A DNA stretch of 64,000 nucleotides. Source: Hafnia alvei. Lineage in GTDB: Bacteria; Pseudomonadota; Gammaproteobacteria; Enterobacterales; Enterobacteriaceae. A program made the position numbers and the translations under genes. Shown here in pieces: positions 49,190 to 58,080 of the stretch. Numbering within the stretch: position 1 is the stretch's first letter; every line of letters starts with the position of its first letter. The stretch lies in assembly GCF_034424155.1 (NCBI RefSeq), contig NZ_CP139992.1:2434012-2498011 (forward strand), written 5' to 3'. The notes under the pieces were generated by a model. It was given only the letters and a program-made list of their open reading frames with translations. It was not told the origin of the DNA and searched no databases.

Positions 49190-49927
49190 TTAAATAACCG
49201 CAAACAGGAAGATAAGGCCGAATAGTTCGTTGCCCGCACCGATGGTATCACCGGTTTGCCCACCAATACGTTTATTGATGAAGCTACGGTATAGCAGCGC
49301 AAACAGATAAGTAATGATCGCTGCCAATCCACCGTGCCAGCTGGCAAAGCCCAGCGTCATTAATAGACCAATAATCAGCGCAATCGCGTAATGCTGGCCG
49401 CCGATTTTCCCGATATACAGGTTTCCCATGCCATTTTCACGCGCATATTTTTGCTGATACATCAGAACAGGCAGCAATGCGCGGCTCAGCGCCGGAGCCG
49501 CGACTAGCAAGGTGTAAACGTTATGTCCGGTCTGCGTTAGCTGATAGATAATCGCCACCCGAGCCAAAATCACAAAAATCAGCGCCAGAGCACCGTTCGA
49601 GCCAATACGGCTATCGCGCATGATCTCGAGAATACGCTCACGTGGACGCGCCGAGAAAATCCCATCGCAGGTGTCGGCCAAACCGTCTAAATGAAACGCG
49701 CCCGTGACCAATGTGGTCGCCAGCACCGCGGCAACCGCTGCCAACAAAGGGCCATAAACCGGCAATACCACGGCAAACGCCAGCGCGCTCAGTAACCCAA
49801 CGATCAGGCCAACAAACGGAAAATAGACCACGCCTTTGGCGTAATCATTCATATCGAGATTATCTGTCCAGCGGGCAGGCACGGGAATGCGGGTCATAAA
49901 CTGCAGTGTGGCGAGGAATAGTTTCAT
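49190..49927 (-). CDS. cobS: Adenosylcobinamide-GDP ribazoletransferase (cobalamin synthase)
   Basis: A 245-residue membrane protein with about six helices and the CobS signature GAFHLDGLADTCDGIFS plus DSRIGSNGALALIF and GGQTGDTIGAGNEL. It joins adenosylcobinamide-GDP and alpha-ribazole. cobU and cobT, its usual neighbours in enterobacteria, are not adjacent here. It precedes cobC on the same strand. Confidence 0.94.
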   Translation of the reverse strand: MKLFLATLQFMTRIPVPARWTDNLDMNDYAKGVVYFPFVGLIVGLLSALAFAVVLPVYGPLLAAVAAVLATTLVTGAFHLDGLADTCDGIFSARPRERILEIMRDSRIGSNGALALIFVILARVAIIYQLTQTGHNVYTLLVAAPALSRALLPVLMYQQKYARENGMGNLYIGKIGGQHYAIALIIGLLMTLGFASWHGGLAAIITYLFALLYRSFINKRIGGQTGDTIGAGNELFGLIFLFAVI

Positions 49928-50114
49928 TATTACGGGTCAGTCCATGTCGTCGGTAAGCAAGAGCAAGAGAATTAACTCTCTGATTGCCTTCTATATTAAT
50001 ACCAGACGCTTATCTGGCGCTAGCGCCAGATCGCAGATATAAAAAAACCGCGGCGGATTAACGCTACGGTTTGATATTTGCTTGGCAATTCTACGTTGCA
50101 GCAACGCGCTGTGA
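49928..50114 (-). terminator. rluB downstream region with hairpins
   Basis: On the minus strand ACCGTAGCG...CGCCGCGGT followed by TTTTTTTATA (about 50041-50075) looks like the rluB terminator. Just beyond it, 50012-50031 is a perfect 20-base palindrome (ATCTGGCGCTAGCGCCAGAT). Confidence 0.6.
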
Positions 50115-51068
50115 TTAGCCGCGTTTGTTTCCTTTGCTGGTAGCCGCTTTATTACCCGCTGCGCTACGCGTAGAAGACGTGCCTTTATTCGCTGAACCAG
50201 AACGACGGTTTGGCGCTGCAGCTGCAGCACTGCCACCCTGACCATGACGTTTAACCGCACGGCGGATCTGATTCGCTTTCATACGACGACGTTCACGCTC
50301 AACCGGCAGCTTGCTCACGGTTTCCGCGTTCAGCTCAACCAATTCGCGCAGATAGTTGATGTCGTTAAGTGGAAGCTCTGCCCAGCCGCCGCGTGGCAGG
50401 CCTTTTGGCAAAGGCAAATCGCCATAACGAACACGGATCAAACGACTCACCTGCACACCAACGGCTTCCCACAAACGACGAACCTCACGGTTACGCCCTT
50501 CGGTTAAGGTCACGTTGTACCACTGGTTAATTCCTTCACCGCCTTGGAAACTGATGGTTTTAAATGATGCAGGACCATCTTCTAACTGTACGCCACGGCT
50601 TAATTGACGAATTTTTTCATCATCAACCTGACCGAACACACGTACCGCATATTCACGCTCAACTTCACGGCTTGGATGCATCAAACGGTTTGCCAGTTCG
50701 CCATCGGTGGTGAACAACAGTAAACCAGACGTATTGATATCCAGACGGCCTACGGCGATCCAACGAGAACCGCGCAGTTTTGGCAAACGATCAAATACCG
50801 TTGGGCGACCTTCAGGGTCGCGACGGGTACATAGTTCGCCTTCTGGCTTGTAATATGCCAAAACGCGACAAACAGATTCGGTTGATTCGCGGATTGACAC
50901 AACGCGTCCATCAACACGAATTTTCATAGCCGGAGTAACCTCAACACGGTCACCAAGCGTTGCTAATTTACCATCAACGCTGACACGGCCTTCTTTAATC
51001 ATGGCTTCAATTTCACGGCGTGAACCATGACCAGCATTGGCAAGAACTTTCTGTAACTTTTCGCTCAT
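50115..51068 (-). CDS. rluB: 23S rRNA pseudouridine2605 synthase
   Basis: The 317-residue enzyme has an S4 RNA-binding domain ([20 protein letters not shown] to about 60) and a RsuA-type pseudouridine synthase domain with the catalytic Asp in [18 protein letters not shown] and the [12 protein letters not shown] motif. A low-complexity basic, Ser/Ala/Gly-rich tail (from about 270) is typical of RluB. In E. coli rluB is near yciO and yciV, which here lie 11 kb away, so an insertion has separated them. Confidence 0.95.
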   Translation of the reverse strand: MSEKLQKVLANAGHGSRREIEAMIKEGRVSVDGKLATLGDRVEVTPAMKIRVDGRVVSIRESTESVCRVLAYYKPEGELCTRRDPEGRPTVFDRLPKLRGSRWIAVGRLDINTSGLLLFTTDGELANRLMHPSREVEREYAVRVFGQVDDEKIRQLSRGVQLEDGPASFKTISFQGGEGINQWYNVTLTEGRNREVRRLWEAVGVQVSRLIRVRYGDLPLPKGLPRGGWAELPLNDINYLRELVELNAETVSKLPVERERRRMKANQIRRAVKRHGQGGSAAAAAPNRRSGSANKGTSSTRSAAGNKAATSKGNKRG

Positions 51069-51199
51069 TGAGCAACCTCTAATGTCGCCTTCACAGGCGT
51101 CGTGGGGTATTGTGGATGTCTCTGAAATTCAAACAATTAATTGAATTTTAACGCGGCATTATACACGAAAACGTGAAAATGTCCGAACGCTATGCTTTT

Positions 51200-52192
51200 T
51201 TATCCGCGAGGAAAAGGTATAAAAGCGCCAATTTTCTCGGCGGTATAGCGATTCACATCAACGCCTTGCCGCTGAATTTCTTCGCGTAAACCACGAGGAG
51301 GAGCATCCAAAGCTTCGTCGGCTAACTCAAATACGCCCCAATGCATGCCAAAAGCTCGCTGACAACCTAGTTCCTGAAATAATCGAACCGAATCCGCGGG
51401 ATCCATATGCTGAGAATGCATAAACCAGCGCGGTTCATAGGCGCCCAACGGCAGCGCTGCCAACGAAAAGGGCCCTAATCGTTCGCCAATCTCTTTGAGC
51501 CGTGGCGTATAACCACTGTCGCCAGCGAAATAGAAGCTATCGGTTAAATGCGATAGCACCCACCCGCCCCACAGGCTACGATTGCGATCCCAAGGCGTTC
51601 TCATACTCCAGTGTCGTGCGGGCACATAATGGACCTGCACATCGCCTACCGCACGCTGATCCCACCAATCCAGTTCGTGAACGTGTATCGCACCACAACG
51701 GATAAACCACCGTTTCAGCCCAAGCGGCACCATGAAAATCAACGAGGGAAAACGCTTCAACAGCGCATCGATAGTCTGTTTATCAAGATGGTCGTAATGA
51801 TTATGTGAGATCAAAACCGCATCAATATCTGGCAGTTGTTCAACATTGATAGGCGGCGGCGTTTTTCGCTCTGGCCCGTAGAAGTTCAGCGGTGAAGCTC
51901 GCTGGGAAAGCACGGGATCAATCAGGACCTTTTTGCTCCCCATTTTCACCAGCATCGCTGCGTGACCCAGCCACCACACGCCATCCTGTGACTGTTCCAG
52001 ATCAACCTGCTGCCACCAGCGCTCAACGAGCCCGCGATATCCCTGCTCAGGCTTTAGCGGCAGTCGATTCTTTTTGCGTTCGTTTTGCCAACGTTTTAAA
52101 TCACCAGAACGATGCTCATTGGGCTCAGGATTGGTAAAACCCTCTGGCGTGTGGTGTGTTTTATTAGGATCATAATAAGGATTTTTCTTCAC
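51200..52192 (-). CDS. MBL-fold metallohydrolase (NAPE-PLD/RomA-like)
   Basis: The 330-residue protein has the metallo-beta-lactamase metal motif SHNHYDHLDKQTIDAL, a preceding WWLGHAAMLVKMGSKKVLID strand pair, VPARHWSMRTPWDRN and FAGDSGYTP, with a late histidine in FGMHWGVFEL. This arrangement is shared with N-acyl-phosphatidylethanolamine phospholipase D and with the RomA proteins of enterobacteria. No signal peptide. The substrate is not known. Confidence 0.85.
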   Translation of the reverse strand: MKKNPYYDPNKTHHTPEGFTNPEPNEHRSGDLKRWQNERKKNRLPLKPEQGYRGLVERWWQQVDLEQSQDGVWWLGHAAMLVKMGSKKVLIDPVLSQRASPLNFYGPERKTPPPINVEQLPDIDAVLISHNHYDHLDKQTIDALLKRFPSLIFMVPLGLKRWFIRCGAIHVHELDWWDQRAVGDVQVHYVPARHWSMRTPWDRNRSLWGGWVLSHLTDSFYFAGDSGYTPRLKEIGERLGPFSLAALPLGAYEPRWFMHSQHMDPADSVRLFQELGCQRAFGMHWGVFELADEALDAPPRGLREEIQRQGVDVNRYTAEKIGAFIPFPRG

Positions 52193-52465
52193 TCGACGCC
52201 CTCTTAGGTGACAACGTCACTTGAATATAGTCAAAATAGCGCCATATTTCCTGATAGCGACCAAAACAAAATAACCACATGGGTGCCGCGTTAAGAATAA
52301 CTTAATAACTACAGACTATTCTCGATGTCAGCTTTTGTCAGCCACGTAAAGTAGGCTAAAGGTGCTGGGGTTTTGAAAGAATTCTCTTTAGTCTCATTTT
52401 CAAGAAACAAACGACGGGTGGATCACAAATTGGCCCGTTAGCGAGTCATCAGGAGTTAATTAAAT

Positions 52466-52756
52466 ATGAAAAATAATAAGTCACACACTCGCACTCAACG
52501 TCTGCGCAGCGCTCTACAGGGCCAGATGCAATATTGGAAAATGTACCTATCGCTGAAGTCTCGCCAGATGGGGCTCAGCGGTAAAATGCGCCAGATGACG
52601 CTTATCGTATCGGCGGTAATGATGGTCGCCATGCTGATGGCAGGCTTCGTGCTCTTTAACCTTGTGGTTCTGAGCGTTGCCTTAATTGGCGCACTAGTTT
52701 CACTCTTCCGCCCACGCCAGCGTCCCTTCACCACGCAGGGTCCGAGAGTGATCTAG
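52466..52756 (+). CDS. Small inner-membrane protein of unknown function
   Basis: The 96-residue protein has a basic N-terminal 45 residues (MKNNKSHTRTQRLRSALQGQ) and one long or two short membrane segments (LIVSAVMMVAMLMAGFVLFN, VALIGALVSLF) with a short basic tail. I do not recognise the family. AGGAG lies about 11 bases upstream and a good terminator follows, so it is likely real. It stands alone between an MBL hydrolase and holE. Confidence 0.7.
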   Translation: MKNNKSHTRTQRLRSALQGQMQYWKMYLSLKSRQMGLSGKMRQMTLIVSAVMMVAMLMAGFVLFNLVVLSVALIGALVSLFRPRQRPFTTQGPRVI

Positions 52757-52813
52757 ATTGAATTGAATTCACTTCATGTAGCGTGAAGTTATAACAAAAA
52801 AGTGGTAAACAAA

Positions 52814-52849
52814 CCGGGCCGCCTCTCCAGCGGCCCGTTTGCTTTTTAT
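52814..52849 (+). terminator. Rho-independent terminator of the small membrane-protein gene
   Basis: GGGCCGC pairs with GCGGCCC around CTCTCCA, followed by GTTTGCTTTTT. Confidence 0.85.
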
Positions 52850-52932
52850 TCTGCTGATAATCTCAATTTCAATAAGCCATAGAGTCAAACGAAACATTCT
52901 GGAATAATGAGGCCGACGCAACAGGAGGTCAT

Positions 52933-53157
52933 ATGAGTTTCAATCTAGCCGATCTTCCTCAGGAAGAGATGGACAAAGTTAATGTCGACTTAGCCGCAGC
53001 TGGCGTATCGTATAAAGAACGCTATCACATGCCGGTTATCGCGGAACTGGTTGAGCGTGAGCAGCCTGAACATCTGCGCACCTATTTTCGTGAACGACTG
53101 GCTTATTATCGCACCCTACGTATTGATACCCTGCCATACGAACCGCCAATGAAATAA
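52933..53157 (+). CDS. holE: DNA polymerase III subunit theta
   Basis: The 74-residue protein matches E. coli HolE closely ([53 protein letters not shown]). Theta binds the epsilon proofreading subunit and mildly stabilises it. AGGAGG precedes the ATG. In E. coli holE lies beside yobA; here those genes are about 50 kb apart, a clear rearrangement. Confidence 0.93.
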   Translation: MSFNLADLPQEEMDKVNVDLAAAGVSYKERYHMPVIAELVEREQPEHLRTYFRERLAYYRTLRIDTLPYEPPMK

Positions 53158-53169
53158 TGCCTGCGTAAG

Positions 53170-53928
53170 CTACTTTCCACCGGCTAAATCAAGAAAACTG
53201 CCGGTGGAATAAGACGCCTCATCCGACAACAACCAAACGATGGCTGCGGCAACTTCTTCAGGTTCACCACCACGCTGCATCGGTAATGAGGCTTTTATTC
53301 GATCAACACGATTGGCCTCTCCACCATCTGCATGCATTTCCGTATAAATAAACCCCGGCCGTACACCGTTAACGCGGATCCCTTCCCCTGCCACCTCTAT
53401 TGATAATCCTTTCGTCAGCGTATCCATCGCACCTTTGCTGGCCGCATAGTCTAGATATTCGAAGGGAGAACCACTTTTGGCTGCCGCAGATGAAACGTTA
53501 ACAATCGCCCCACCGCGCCCTCCGTGGCGTTTCGCCATGCGCTTAACCGCTTCTCGGCAACACAAAAACGTTCCGGTCACGTTAATATGCAGAATCTGGT
53601 TAATTCTCTCTGCCGTTAAGCCTTCTATTGTGGACTGAGTTTGCAAAATTCCAGCGTTATTCACCAGTGCATCCAGCCGCCCCCAATGGTGTTCAATTTG
53701 GTTAAACATATTGCAGACGGCTATCTCATCCGCAATGTTGGCGCAGACCAGCAAACTTTCCTGCCCTAAAGCCTCTATTTCCAGCGCCAGCGCCTGTGCT
53801 GCCACATGGTTTTGAGAGTAATTGATACACACGCGATACCCACGTTTGGCGAGCAATAATGCTGTTGTCCGCCCTATGCCGCGGCTGGCACCGGTCACGA
53901 GAGCAACGGGAGATGAATTCACGGCCAT
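53170..53928 (-). CDS. ygfF: Short-chain dehydrogenase, YgfF-like
   Basis: The 252-residue SDR has VALVTGASRGIGRTTALLLA (cofactor), NNAGIL, the catalytic set IVNVSSAAAKSG and YLDYAASKGAMDTLTKGL, and VRPGFIYTEMHADGGEANRV, which with the ending SFLDLAGGK matches E. coli YgfF. The substrate is unknown. It is divergent from the AraC-type regulator at 54070. Confidence 0.82.
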   Translation of the reverse strand: MAVNSSPVALVTGASRGIGRTTALLLAKRGYRVCINYSQNHVAAQALALEIEALGQESLLVCANIADEIAVCNMFNQIEHHWGRLDALVNNAGILQTQSTIEGLTAERINQILHINVTGTFLCCREAVKRMAKRHGGRGGAIVNVSSAAAKSGSPFEYLDYAASKGAMDTLTKGLSIEVAGEGIRVNGVRPGFIYTEMHADGGEANRVDRIKASLPMQRGGEPEEVAAAIVWLLSDEASYSTGSFLDLAGGK

Positions 53929-54069
53929 TCCTTGTTAAATTAATGTTTGTAAGCCAGTGTAGCTGAGGTTGAAACGCCTTCAAGTATGATGGGTATAGTG
54001 GTAAACGCCATGATGTCGTAATATGTAGTAGACGGCATGTTGCTAATGAGAACGATTACCGGAGAACGA

Positions 54070-54459
54070 ATGACGCAGAACGAACGCAATATTGCCCTAG
54101 TATGTGCGCTAAGCGAGTGGATAGAGCAACATCTAGGCCGCGATATTTATCTGGATGAGCTGGCTCGCTACTCTGGGTATTCACTGTGGCATATGCAGAA
54201 AATTTTTCGTGAAACCACCGGCATGTCCTTAGGCCGCTATATTCGCGAACGTAAACTGTCTGGCGCAGCAAAACGGTTACGCCACACCGAAGAGTCGATT
54301 ATCGATATCGCGGTCTACTACGGCTTTGCCTCGCAGTCGCATTTCACCTACATGTTCCGCAAGCATTTCGATATCACGCCAACCAACTACCGGCTCCAGA
54401 CCGACATTCAGCTGTCTACTATTCAGCCCCTGCACGTGATGTATAAACAAAGCGCCTGA
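54070..54459 (+). CDS. AraC-family regulator of MarA/SoxS/Rob type
   Basis: The 129-residue protein consists of the two helix-turn-helix units only: LDELARYSGYSLWHMQKIF with GRYIRERKLSGAAKRLR, and IDIAVYYGFASQSHFTYMF with ITPTNYR. Size and layout are those of MarA, SoxS, RamA and TetD, which activate stress and efflux genes as monomers. Which paralogue it corresponds to is unclear. The ATG at 54070 has GGAG six bases upstream; the longer frame from 54037 is not needed. It precedes ybiR by 20 bases. Confidence 0.87.
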   Translation: MTQNERNIALVCALSEWIEQHLGRDIYLDELARYSGYSLWHMQKIFRETTGMSLGRYIRERKLSGAAKRLRHTEESIIDIAVYYGFASQSHFTYMFRKHFDITPTNYRLQTDIQLSTIQPLHVMYKQSA

Positions 54460-54479
54460 ATTCACTGAGAAACAGCACT

Positions 54480-55589
54480 ATGCCAACCTCGTTACGTCAC
54501 GTTCTCGGCGCTGTTCTGCGCGATCGTTTACTGCAATTTCTTTTGCTTGCTGGCGTCATTTTGGCCTGTTTTACGTCTTCCCCGCTGCGTGATTATCCTC
54601 GCTGGATTGATTGGCCCACGATTACCACCTTACTCGGACTGCTGCTACTGACGAAAAGCGTTGAGATGAGCGGCTATTTCGATTGGCTGGGCCGAAAAAT
54701 GATGGCTCGCCTTAGCAATGAGCGAACGTTAGCGCTGTTTATGGTTGTGGCTTCTGCGCTACTTTCCACGTTTCTTACTAATGATGTCGCTCTTTTTATC
54801 GTGGTTCCGCTCACCATCACCTTAAAAAAACTCAGCGCCTTACCTGTTACCCGTTTAATCATCTTTGAAGCATTAGCGGTTAACGTGGGTTCTTTGCTGA
54901 CGCCAATTGGCAATCCACAAAATATATTGCTGTGGAATCATAGCGGCCTGTCGTTCAGCGCCTTTATTGGGCAAATGTTGCCTTTGTCTGGCGTGCTGCT
55001 GTTTCTGCTATTGCTGTTCACGCTGATGTTTTTCCCAAACAAAACTATTCGTCCTCCGGCCGTTCGCCAAGACAGCCCCCGTAAGCGCGGACTATTGCTG
55101 GCCTGTGCTGTGCTCTATGGCGTGTTTCTCGTTAGCGTCGATTTAGGCATGCCCTACCTCGGACTGTTAATCGTGCTGGTCGCTTTATTATGTTTGTCCC
55201 CTAAAGTCATTTTGCTGGTCGATTGGGCGCTTATTTTCATTTTCATGGCGATGTTTATCGATGTGAAATTACTGACTCAGCTACCAGTGTTATTACCAGT
55301 CACGGAAAACATGCAGCATCTTTCAACGCTCGGTACATACACGATCGGCATTCTGCTCTCTCAGGTGATCAGCAACGTACCGGCTACCATTTTGCTGCTG
55401 GGTTTTATTCCTGCCACCACTACGCTGGCCTACGCCGTAAATATTGGCGGATTTGGGTTTGCGCTGGGATCCATGGCCAATCTGATTGCCTTACGCATGG
55501 CAAATGAAAAACGCATCTGGCTGACGTTTCATCTTTTTTCTATCCCCGCTCTCGTTATCTCTGCGGCGCTTGGCTGGTGGTTAATCTAA
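54480..55589 (+). CDS. ybiR: YbiR-type anion transporter (ArsB/NhaD superfamily)
   Basis: The 369-residue membrane protein has about ten helices and matches E. coli YbiR: LLTKSVEMSGYFDWLGRKMM, STFLTNDVALFIVVPLTITL, SLLTPIGNPQNILLWNHSGL and SQVISNVPATILLL. The two NP/NVP-type motifs are the substrate-binding hairpin tips of ion-transporter superfamily proteins. Substrate unknown. It lies 20 bases behind the MarA-like gene, so the pair is probably an operon. Confidence 0.87.
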   Translation: MPTSLRHVLGAVLRDRLLQFLLLAGVILACFTSSPLRDYPRWIDWPTITTLLGLLLLTKSVEMSGYFDWLGRKMMARLSNERTLALFMVVASALLSTFLTNDVALFIVVPLTITLKKLSALPVTRLIIFEALAVNVGSLLTPIGNPQNILLWNHSGLSFSAFIGQMLPLSGVLLFLLLLFTLMFFPNKTIRPPAVRQDSPRKRGLLLACAVLYGVFLVSVDLGMPYLGLLIVLVALLCLSPKVILLVDWALIFIFMAMFIDVKLLTQLPVLLPVTENMQHLSTLGTYTIGILLSQVISNVPATILLLGFIPATTTLAYAVNIGGFGFALGSMANLIALRMANEKRIWLTFHLFSIPALVISAALGWWLI

Positions 55590-55757
55590 ACTGATAAGCA
55601 CTGCGTGATTTTTAGGCTTTATTCCATTTGGTTATTGATAATCGCAGAATGTGATTTAGCAAACCGCAAACAATGGTTTAGCTTCATCATCAATAACGGA
55701 ACGCAATTACCTGCGTTTTTTTTAAACAAATAATTTAAGTAAGACATTGGGATACCT

Positions 55758-56528
55758 ATGAAAAAAATGACCTTGGCTCTGCTTGCAACCTCATTATTTG
55801 CTACCTCTGCACTGGCTCAAGCGGCCGATGATCTGGCGGCAATTAAGTCTGCCGGCGTGATGAAATTCGGAACAGAAGGTACCTACGCGCCTTACACCTA
55901 CCATGACAAAAGCGGCAAGCTGGTTGGTTTTGACGTGGATGTCGCACGTGCCGTAGCAGAGAAAATGGGCGTTAAACCAGAGTTTGTTGAAGGTCGTTGG
56001 GATGGTTTGATTGCCGGTTTGAGCGCCAAACGCTACGACGCGGTCATTAACCAAGTCGGCGTTACCGACGAGCGTAAAGCCAAGTTTGATTTCTCTCAGC
56101 CTTATATCGGTTCTAAAGCGGTGCTGGTTGTCCGTGATGACAACACCACCATCAAAAGCTTTGCTGATTTAAAAGGCCAGAAAGCGGCTCAAAGCCTGAC
56201 CAGTAACTATTCAAAACTGGCGACTAAAAACGGCGCGGATTTAGTGCCTACCGACGGTTTCAACCAATCATTGGATCTCGTGTTAAGCGGTCGTGCAGCG
56301 GCAACGTTAAACGATAACCTGTCATTCTTGGATTTCAAAAAACATAAGCCAGATGCGAAAGTTAAAATCGTCGCTACCGATGAAAATACCGAGAACTCAG
56401 CGATCCTGCTGCGTAAAGATCAGCCAGAATTAGTGAAAGCGGTCAATAAAGCGCTGGATGAAATGAAAGCTGATGGCACTTATAAAACGATTTCTGTACG
56501 CTACTTCGGTCAGGACGTTTCTCAATAA
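55758..56528 (+). CDS. Polar amino-acid (cystine-type) ABC transporter binding protein
   Basis: The 256-residue periplasmic protein has a signal peptide (MKKMTLALLATSLFATSALA) and the SBP_bac_3 fold with GTEGTYAPYTYHDKSGKLVG, GFDVDVARAVAEKMG, RWDGLIAGLSAKRYDAVINQ and FDFSQPYI. It resembles cystine-binding proteins, but the ligand cannot be fixed from sequence. The permease follows 190 bases later; no ATPase gene is linked. Confidence 0.88.
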   Translation: MKKMTLALLATSLFATSALAQAADDLAAIKSAGVMKFGTEGTYAPYTYHDKSGKLVGFDVDVARAVAEKMGVKPEFVEGRWDGLIAGLSAKRYDAVINQVGVTDERKAKFDFSQPYIGSKAVLVVRDDNTTIKSFADLKGQKAAQSLTSNYSKLATKNGADLVPTDGFNQSLDLVLSGRAAATLNDNLSFLDFKKHKPDAKVKIVATDENTENSAILLRKDQPELVKAVNKALDEMKADGTYKTISVRYFGQDVSQ

Positions 56529-56622
56529 TCGTCTTTAACACTATCGCCAAAATAGTGACAAGCCTGCCTCTGTGAATCCTTAACTGGGTATCACTTCATG
56601 AGGCGGGCTGTTGTATTTAAGA

Positions 56623-56710
56623 GGATCGTATTTAGGACGATCGCGTTTAGGCATACTGTTTTTAGACATATCGTTTCAAGACCTATTTTTTAGACTTACT
56701 GTATTAGGAG
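56623..56710 (+). repeat. Degenerate 15-base tandem repeat between binding protein and permease
   Basis: Six imperfect units follow one another: GATCGTATTTAGGAC, GATCGCGTTTAGGCA, TACTGTTTTTAGACA, TATCGTTTCAAGACC, TATTTTTTAGACT, TACTGTATTAGGAG. The core is TNNTTTAGRC. The last unit supplies the AGGAG of the permease. It may be an eroded expansion or a protein-binding array. Confidence 0.7.
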
Positions 56711-56718
56711 TACGGCAT

Positions 56719-57414
56719 ATGGCATGGCTACACAGCCTGACTGACTATATTCACGGCCTTGCCTGGCTACAGCTGATGATTGATTCGTTTTGGAGTCTGC
56801 TATCTGCGGGACTGCAATTCACGCTGCCTTTAGCGATCCTCTCTTTTATTGGCGGGATTATCCTTGGCTTTATCACCGCATTGGTGCGCCTCTATGCGCC
56901 AAAACCAGTCAAGTGGATTTTTGATTTCTACGTATGGGTTATTCGTGGCACGCCGCTGTTAGTGCAGTTGTTCTTAATCTTTTATGGTTTACCGAGTGCG
57001 GGGATCACCCTAGATGCATTTCCGGCGGCGCTCATTGGTTTCACGCTCAGCGTGGGTGCCTATACCTCTGAAATCATCCGTGGGGCGATTATCTCGGTAC
57101 CTAAAGGCCAGTGGGAAGCCTCTTATTCTATCGGTATGAGCAGTTCACAGGCCATGCGCCGCGTGATCCTGCCACAGTCGGTATTCGTATCACTGCCACC
57201 GCTGTCTAACTCATTTATCTCGCTTATCAAAGATACGTCATTGGCTGCGGTGATCACCGTTCCTGAGATGTTCTTGGCAGCACAGCGCATTGTATCTGTC
57301 ACTTACGAGCCGTTGATTTTATATGTAGAAGCAGCGCTGATTTATCTGGCGTTCAGCACGGTGCTAGGTAAATTGCAAAACAAGCTGGAAGTGTACTACC
57401 GCCGCTACGAGTAA
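56719..57414 (+). CDS. Polar amino-acid ABC transporter permease
   Basis: The 231-residue membrane protein has about five helices and the HisM/YecS-type features: FVWVIRGTPLLVQLFLIFYG-like segment (VWVIRGTPLLVQLFLIFYG), the EAA-type cytoplasmic loop WEASYSIGMSSSQAMRRVIL, LPPLSNSFISLIKDTSLAAV. The ATG at 56719 with AGGAG upstream is chosen; the frame extension reads through the 15-base repeats. It works with the binding protein upstream and needs an ATPase encoded elsewhere. Confidence 0.88.
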   Translation: MAWLHSLTDYIHGLAWLQLMIDSFWSLLSAGLQFTLPLAILSFIGGIILGFITALVRLYAPKPVKWIFDFYVWVIRGTPLLVQLFLIFYGLPSAGITLDAFPAALIGFTLSVGAYTSEIIRGAIISVPKGQWEASYSIGMSSSQAMRRVILPQSVFVSLPPLSNSFISLIKDTSLAAVITVPEMFLAAQRIVSVTYEPLILYVEAALIYLAFSTVLGKLQNKLEVYYRRYE

Positions 57415-57681
57415 GTTTTTGTTATCTGCCCTGCGCACATCGTTTTCTGATTACGTTCATTCCGCATCATCTCCCCCAAAGAAATGGCGCTTTATCTTTG
57501 GGGTATTCCTTTTATCTTTGCTTAAAGCTCAATTATTTTTCGAATAAATCACTGTCTTTGGTCTTCGCCATTAGTAAACTCTGAATTATTAGAAAATCTG
57601 AACATTCACACACAAACCCTATGGTTTAACTGGTACATTATTCAATTGTTAATCAATTAGGAATGGTGGTTCAGTGGTTCA
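57415..57681. other. Left boundary of the AT-rich effector region
   Basis: About 270 bases without a gene. A CCCCAAAG...CTTTGGGG hairpin (57474-57502) probably ends the permease transcript. From about 57540 the DNA becomes AT-rich, which continues to 61.7 kb. Confidence 0.55.
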
Positions 57682-58053
57682 GTGACTCAATATGACGTAA
57701 TTCGATTCTTTGCTATCGACGGAGCAAAAACTAAGAATGGTGGTCGAGTTGTTGCTAACAGATGTGCAATGAAATATCACGAACGCAGCATGGCAATCGA
57801 AGGCGATGAGGTGGTTTATCCTGATGCGCATACAGCTTATTTGGAGCGTGATGAAAGCACCATGATGGAAAGTATTGTTGAGGGGGTTAAATACACTGTG
57901 GCGGCTAGTGGGACTCGCGTAAGCAACGGGGATGAAATCATTGATGCTGGTCAACAAATGTCAGCAATGATAAGGCTAGCCAATGGGGAGATCACATGTG
58001 GTTATTTCGATCCGGAAGAGATTGAATTACTAAAAGCTGCTGGGAAAATCTAA
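57682..58053 (+). CDS. Short PAAR-like protein
   Basis: The 123-residue protein shows the spacing of PAAR domains: FFAIDGAKTKNGGRVVANR, SMAIEGDEVVYPDA, IVEGVKYTVAASGTRVSNGD. Typical PAAR metal ligands are partly missing (no clear second His/Cys), so it may be a PAAR variant or adaptor that caps the T6SS spike. It ends 27 bases before the PAAR effector and shares its strand, suggesting one operon. Start at 57682 is a GTG without a strong ribosome site. The call rests on pattern only. Confidence 0.6.
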   Translation: MTQYDVIRFFAIDGAKTKNGGRVVANRCAMKYHERSMAIEGDEVVYPDAHTAYLERDESTMMESIVEGVKYTVAASGTRVSNGDEIIDAGQQMSAMIRLANGEITCGYFDPEEIELLKAAGKI

Positions 58054-58080
58054 TTTTCAGTTCTAGGGAGAAGGCTTCAC

